Source: a virus. Taken from it: a stretch of DNA of 41,204 nucleotides. The stretch spans positions 1 to 41,204 of the IMG/VR virus record IMGVR_UViG_3300043137_000100, one strand, 5' to 3'. The stretch's first letter is position 1; the number at the start of each line of letters is the position of its first letter. The translations under genes and the position numbers were made by a program. The notes beneath the pieces were generated by a model. It saw only the letters and a list, made by a program, of their open reading frames with translations, was not told where the DNA came from and did no database searches. Below are positions 37,496-41,204 of the stretch, in pieces.

Positions 37496-39676
37496 ATGGC
37501 TTACGGCTCAGACATTACGGATCCGATTCCCTATCCGTTATCGAATCCATCAGGGTCACAGTCATATGCGGCAACTGGTATTGCTTACGACGTAGCCTTT
37601 GGTGGTCTACCGTTCTTTTTGACTACTGGGGATGAGAACCCTTATCGCAGAGTCACTGCCCAGTACCGTAAGCAGCAAGTGGATATGTCACGTGAACCAG
37701 GTGAGCAGACGCTCACTGGTTGGTGGCTACGTTCACAGTCAAGCTTTCACCTTGGACAAGGCGTTAAGTTCTTTGAGCCTCAGCAGGATGAATCGCTACG
37801 CTTCCAGTTTACCTACAGCAAAGGCTGTGATGTCTGGACTAAGGGCCAGATAACACTGCTCAAGGATGTAGATGCTACACACCTGACTACTGGTAACTTG
37901 CAGGCTAACAAGCGTCCACTCCAGATTGCTCGATCTATTAGACCTGACTGGACTGTTACCAACAAGGCACTGACTTCTAACGTAGCAACACTTACTATCG
38001 GTAGCCACAAACTTCCTGTTGGTGCCACAGTAAACGTTGCCAACGTTGATGCAACCTTTGATGGCACTTACGTACTGACAGCAGTGGCTGCAACAACTAT
38101 CTCCTACGCCAAACCTAATACGACTAACGTTACATCAGTAGCGGCAACAGGCGCTGTAACTCAAGACTCAATCCTTCTATGGGATGAGTACGACGTAGAT
38201 AAGATTGACGTAGGCGGTGGGCTTATCCACTTCATCGACTACACAGCTGGAACAGATGACCCTGTATACGCTATCTGTGATGACGGAACCTACGCCTACT
38301 GGGTGACTAACCAGACTGCAGGTGGCGCTAAGAAGATTCACGTCTATAAGAAGTTACTTACAGCTGACTCATCAGTATCACCTACTCTGATGTTTAACGC
38401 TACAGGTATTGTAGTAGTTAACGCAGTAATGGAATACACCAAAGAGCGTATCATTCTGGCAGCTAATGACAGCATCTATGAATTTTCTACTACTGCAACA
38501 GCGCTACCTACTGCGGTCTATCAACACAAAGACCCAGATCATATCTTTACTAGCATCACCTCAAGCGGTGCTGCAATCTACGTGGCAGGCTACGGCGGTA
38601 TCCAGTCAAACATCTATAAGTTTACGCTGACTACAGCAGGTGCTATGCCTACGCTGACCAGTGCTATCACTGCAGCTGAACTTCCAGTAGGTGAAGTTGC
38701 ATTTAGAATCTATTACTACCTTGGCTATATGGCTATCGGCACAAGCCTAGGTCTACGTATTGCACAGGTATCAGATACTGATGGCTCTATTGCCTACGGC
38801 CCACTTGTCTTTGAGACAGACCAGCCAGTCTATGACGTAGCCGGATACGACAAGTATCTATGGTGCACCACTGGTGTAGACGGGGCAGCTGGCGTTACAC
38901 GCGTTGACCTTGGACAACAGGTAGGAACTACTCTGGTCTTTGCTTACGCTTGGGACTTGTACGACCCAGACGTTACTGGCTTCGTAACCACATCCTGTTC
39001 TTTTGCTGGCAATACAAATCGTTTAGTATTTTGTACAGCAAGCAACGGCGTAGATGATGGTGCTATCTACATCGAGTCTGCCTCAGTATTGGTAGCACAG
39101 GCCACACTACGTGTGGGCTACATCCGATACAACACACTTGAGAACAAGATCTTTAAGTTCCTACAGCCACGCTTTGAATCACCTAACGGCTCATTGGCTA
39201 TCTATTCTATCGATGCGTACAACAACGAGTATGCAATCGGTACCTTTGCACAAGGTGCAGACATTACGCAGATTGGTATTCCATACCCTGCAACACCTCA
39301 GCAGTACTTAGGCTTTAAGTTCGTGATGGATAGGTCTACTACAGACTCGACTAAGGGGCCACTCTTTACTGGTTACCAGATCCGAGTACTGCCTTCTATC
39401 CCACGTCAGCGTTTGATTCAGTACCCAGTAGAACTCTACGACAGCGAGATGGACAAGTTTAATAACCCTGCAGGTTATGAAGGCTCTGCCTATGACCGCT
39501 TGCTTAATATGCAGTCTATTGAAAACCTTGGTGACCTTATCCGTGTGGAGGATTTCCGTACTGGTGAGTCATACCTTGGACTTATTGAAGAGATGGACTT
39601 CATTAACAAGACACCTACCGATAAGCGATACTCCGGCTACGGCGGTCTGCTCCTAGTAACAATTAGAACAGCATAA
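37496..39676 (+). CDS. Tail nozzle / tubular protein B-like, 726 aa
   Basis: AAGGAGTAGCAA precedes the ATG. The protein is beta-rich throughout: KALTSNVATLTIGSHKLPVG is an inserted Ig-like segment (about 160-220), followed by propeller-like repeats (PVYAICDDGTYAYWV, ERIILAANDSIYEFS, PVYDVAGYDKYLWC). The end has RPRFESPNGSLAIY-like strands and a compact alpha/beta tail. This resembles the nozzle protein of short-tailed phages. It would close the tail tip before ejection. Named by architecture and position only. Confidence 0.65.
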   Translation: MAYGSDITDPIPYPLSNPSGSQSYAATGIAYDVAFGGLPFFLTTGDENPYRRVTAQYRKQQVDMSREPGEQTLTGWWLRSQSSFHLGQGVKFFEPQQDESLRFQFTYSKGCDVWTKGQITLLKDVDATHLTTGNLQANKRPLQIARSIRPDWTVTNKALTSNVATLTIGSHKLPVGATVNVANVDATFDGTYVLTAVAATTISYAKPNTTNVTSVAATGAVTQDSILLWDEYDVDKIDVGGGLIHFIDYTAGTDDPVYAICDDGTYAYWVTNQTAGGAKKIHVYKKLLTADSSVSPTLMFNATGIVVVNAVMEYTKERIILAANDSIYEFSTTATALPTAVYQHKDPDHIFTSITSSGAAIYVAGYGGIQSNIYKFTLTTAGAMPTLTSAITAAELPVGEVAFRIYYYLGYMAIGTSLGLRIAQVSDTDGSIAYGPLVFETDQPVYDVAGYDKYLWCTTGVDGAAGVTRVDLGQQVGTTLVFAYAWDLYDPDVTGFVTTSCSFAGNTNRLVFCTASNGVDDGAIYIESASVLVAQATLRVGYIRYNTLENKIFKFLQPRFESPNGSLAIYSIDAYNNEYAIGTFAQGADITQIGIPYPATPQQYLGFKFVMDRSTTDSTKGPLFTGYQIRVLPSIPRQRLIQYPVELYDSEMDKFNNPAGYEGSAYDRLLNMQSIENLGDLIRVEDFRTGESYLGLIEEMDFINKTPTDKRYSGYGGLLLVTIRTA

Positions 39677-39879
39677 TGCAGGCACAGGATTACGCAACAG
39701 TCGCAGTCGCTGTCATAACTATTATCGGTGGCTTTGCCACAGCAGTTCGCTGGATGGTTAAGCACTACCTTGCAGAACTTAAACCCAACTCAGGATCAAG
39801 TATGCGTGATGAATTGACTGGCCTTAAATATGAGGTAGCCATTATCAAAGACCTAGTAATAGAACTGGTGAAGAAATGA
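39676..39879 (+). CDS. 67-aa single-span membrane protein (lysis-region)
   Basis: TAATG overlap. A hydrophobic span (YATVAVAVITIIGGFATAV, about 6-24) precedes a charged C-terminal helix (YEVAIIKDLVIELVKK). It sits at the start of the lysis cassette and overlaps the endolysin gene by ATGA. It may be a holin partner, antiholin or spanin-like protein. Confidence 0.7.
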   Translation: MQAQDYATVAVAVITIIGGFATAVRWMVKHYLAELKPNSGSSMRDELTGLKYEVAIIKDLVIELVKK

Positions 39880-40328
39880 TTCTATTAGCAAAGAAGGCAA
39901 GCCCTGCTGCTATCGCAGCACTACGTCAAGCTACAGCACTTAAACCTAAGCGCAAGAAGGCTAGCGATGGATTACTTCCATCTAAGGATCACGTGAAGCA
40001 GAACCCAAACTCTGACCACAACTCAGGCTTTGCAGTCGACGTTACACACGATCCTGTCAATGGTATTGATTGCGCCTTTGCTTTCATCAAACTACAGGCA
40101 GACCCACGTGTTAAGTACCTAATCTTCAGTGGCAAGATTTGGTCACTTGAAAAGGGTAACAAGGATTACACCGGACCTAATAAACATACTAAGCATCTGC
40201 ACATTTCCATTAAGGAAACTTGTGGCAATGACACCTCACCTTGGTTCACCTGGCTAGGTGTTCCCAAGAAACTCGACAAGGTTAAGGCAGCAGTTAAGCC
40301 TTTACCTAAGAAGAAGGAGCAAAAATGA
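39876..40328 (+). CDS. Endolysin, M15-type peptidase (VanY/L-Ala-D-Glu family)
   Basis: The 150-aa protein has SDHNSGFAVDVTHDP (46-60) with likely zinc ligands H48 and D55, and HTKHLHISI (104-112) giving the third ligand, H109. This fits M15 peptidases, which cut peptide crosslinks in the cell wall. The N-terminus is basic, with no signal peptide, so it likely needs the holin. It overlaps the membrane gene before it and the holin after it. Confidence 0.8.
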   Translation: MILLAKKASPAAIAALRQATALKPKRKKASDGLLPSKDHVKQNPNSDHNSGFAVDVTHDPVNGIDCAFAFIKLQADPRVKYLIFSGKIWSLEKGNKDYTGPNKHTKHLHISIKETCGNDTSPWFTWLGVPKKLDKVKAAVKPLPKKKEQK

Positions 40329-40519
40329 ACAAGAAGAAACTAGAAGCAATCGCATCAACATACCTTCGTGCAGCAGTCGCAGCAGTTATTGCGCTATACC
40401 TTGCTGGAGTGACTGAGCCAAAGGCTTTGCTATCAGCAGCGTTAGCTGCAGTTGCAGGTCCACTACTTAAGGCACTCGATCCAAACTGCACAGAGTTTGG
40501 CAAGAACTCAACTAAGTAA
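40325..40519 (+). CDS. Holin, 64 aa
   Basis: ATGA overlap with the endolysin. Two hydrophobic stretches (about 15-27, AAVAAVIALYLAG, and 33-51, ALLSAALAAVAGPLLKALD) are separated by a short turn, and the ends are charged. This fits a class II holin that opens the membrane for the endolysin. It is the last gene of the late operon. Confidence 0.75.
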   Translation: MNKKKLEAIASTYLRAAVAAVIALYLAGVTEPKALLSAALAAVAGPLLKALDPNCTEFGKNSTK

Positions 40520-40540
40520 AGTTTGACTGCGAGGCTATAG

Positions 40541-40576
40541 AGGCTCGGTCCCTTCGGGGACCGGGCTTCTTTTTTT
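40541..40576 (+). terminator. Strong Rho-independent terminator of the late operon
   Basis: AGGCTCGGTCCC (40541-40552) pairs with GGGACCGGGCTT (40557-40568) around a TTCG tetraloop, with two G-U pairs, and a T7 run ends at 40576. It lies 20 bases after the holin stop and just before the convergent HNH gene. Confidence 0.9.
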
Positions 40577-40580
40577 GTCC

Positions 40581-40934
40581 CTAAAATATGCCAGAGTTAC
40601 TATCGTCGTTGAGGTGAGTCTTCAATCGGTGGCAGTTAGCACAAAGAGTTTGTAGGTTGGCAGGGTCGTTGTTCCAACGGTCACCGTCGATATGGTCCAC
40701 GTCGAGCTGACTGATGTGTACCGGCTTAAAGTCACAGTGTTCACAGTAGTCTTTCTTATGAACTGTGTAAGGGTAGGCGTACTTGTTGATGGCTTTCTTG
40801 TAGACAGCCTTACACTTGTAGCGTCCACCGAGGGATGCTGCTTTGGAATTTCTAAGTTTGATTTTGGTAGGGCCACAGACTGAACAGATACCAGTCCGAT
40901 TAGATTCGCTAATCTCCGAAAGACTGTGCTTCAT
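40581..40934 (-). CDS. HNH endonuclease
   Basis: The 117-aa protein has a CxxC pair (C17, C20), then CEHC (C64, C67), the core DVDHIDGD (78-85) with H81, NND near 88-90, and CANCH (98-102). This is the zinc-stabilised HNH fold that cuts DNA. In phages such enzymes may help packaging or be selfish elements. It reads against the late operon and ends at its terminator. Its 5' part lies in the terminal repeat, and the same fragment appears at 1-157. Confidence 0.9.
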   Translation of the reverse strand: MKHSLSEISESNRTGICSVCGPTKIKLRNSKAASLGGRYKCKAVYKKAINKYAYPYTVHKKDYCEHCDFKPVHISQLDVDHIDGDRWNNDPANLQTLCANCHRLKTHLNDDSNSGIF

Positions 40935-41204
40935 CCCGATCCGGTGGGCACGGTAGTTTTACTAGATTGCCACAGTTTACGCAGGTTCCGTCTAGGAAAT
41001 ACCAGACTAGCTCGTAGTCATCAAAGGACACCATAGCGCTGAAGACCTGAGAGCCACACGGACAGACGTGGATGGGTCCTAAGTCCCGCAAATCGGTTCC
41101 TGTGACCTGTGGTAACCCTTGTAAAGGGTTCCTGTGCCGCATTCTTGGCAGGGTTGGTAGACGGAGGGACAGCGTAACCTGACGGTTACCCGACTGCGCC
41201 CTTG
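40778..41204. repeat. Terminal direct repeat, right copy
   Basis: This stretch matches 1-427 with six substitutions. It contains the start of the complete HNH gene and the 3' part of the zinc-ribbon gene. See the left copy for interpretation as contig end overlap. Confidence 0.95.
40909..41204 (-). CDS. Zinc-ribbon protein, right-repeat copy, 5' end cut by window edge
   Basis: Same gene as 132-458, seen in the right repeat. The frame runs off the window end. Ser replaces Asn in VFSAMVSFDDYE, the only amino-acid change in the shared part. The stop overlaps the HNH start by 26 bases. Confidence 0.7.
   Translation of the reverse strand, partial: RAQSGNRQVTLSLRLPTLPRMRHRNPLQGLPQVTGTDLRDLGPIHVCPCGSQVFSAMVSFDDYELVWYFLDGTCVNCGNLVKLPCPPDRDEAQSFGD

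Overview
The window looks like one complete or nearly complete tailed-phage genome of about 40.8 kb. Bases 1-427 recur at 40778-41204 with six mismatches, so the ends overlap as in a circular or terminally redundant contig with a unit of about 40777 bp. A WhiB-family regulator, moderate base composition, M15-type endolysin and many tiny zinc-ribbon proteins point to an actinobacterial host. A freshwater planktonic actinobacterium is plausible, but that is inference. No integrase, repressor with a clear DNA-binding domain, tRNA gene or CRISPR array was seen.

Layout. (1) 525-7661, plus strand: a tightly coupled early/replication block. It holds a HExxH metallopeptidase, a Cas4/RecB-like Fe-S nuclease, WhiB, a DnaB-like helicase ATPase, an Hjc-like resolvase, a primase split over two overlapping frames, a sigma-like protein, a second PD-(D/E)XK-like protein, many 30-60 residue Cys-rich or membrane microproteins, and a SAM methyltransferase. 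It ends at a GC-rich hairpin. (2) 7708-11735, minus strand: an operon of very small genes joined by ATGA/GTGA overlaps. It contains a lytic transglycosylase that lies entirely over two other reading frames, and a C5 cytosine methyltransferase broken by a frameshift. (3) 11736-12526: a non-coding hub with CAGAT repeats, palindromes, two perfect DnaA boxes plus a degenerate inverted one, two similar promoter-like sequences, several hairpins and a terminator directly before terminase. (4) 12527-40519, plus strand: the late operon. It has a terminase with an apparent TerS-like N-terminal domain, portal, a 1560-residue virion protein, scaffold, N4-gp56-type capsid protein, a run of Lys-rich mini-proteins, a collagen-like protein followed by two glycosyltransferases, adaptor, fibre proteins with Gly-rich tips, a tail-tube/nozzle-like protein, and a membrane protein-endolysin-holin cassette. 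A strong terminator follows. (5) 40581 through the repeat to 458, minus strand: an HNH endonuclease and a zinc-ribbon protein.

How it works together (inference). No tape-measure or tail-sheath gene is evident, and adaptor plus nozzle plus a giant internal-type protein suggest a podovirus-like virion. The phage has helicase, primase, resolvase and nuclease genes but no recognisable DNA polymerase. It also has DnaA boxes, so replication probably starts with host DnaA and uses the host replicase. The most unusual parts are the overprinted transglycosylase (8907-9475), the structured promoter-to-terminator region before terminase (12153-12526), the pseudoknot-like leader before the scaffold/capsid genes (25121-25205), and the collagen-like protein with adjacent glycosyltransferases.
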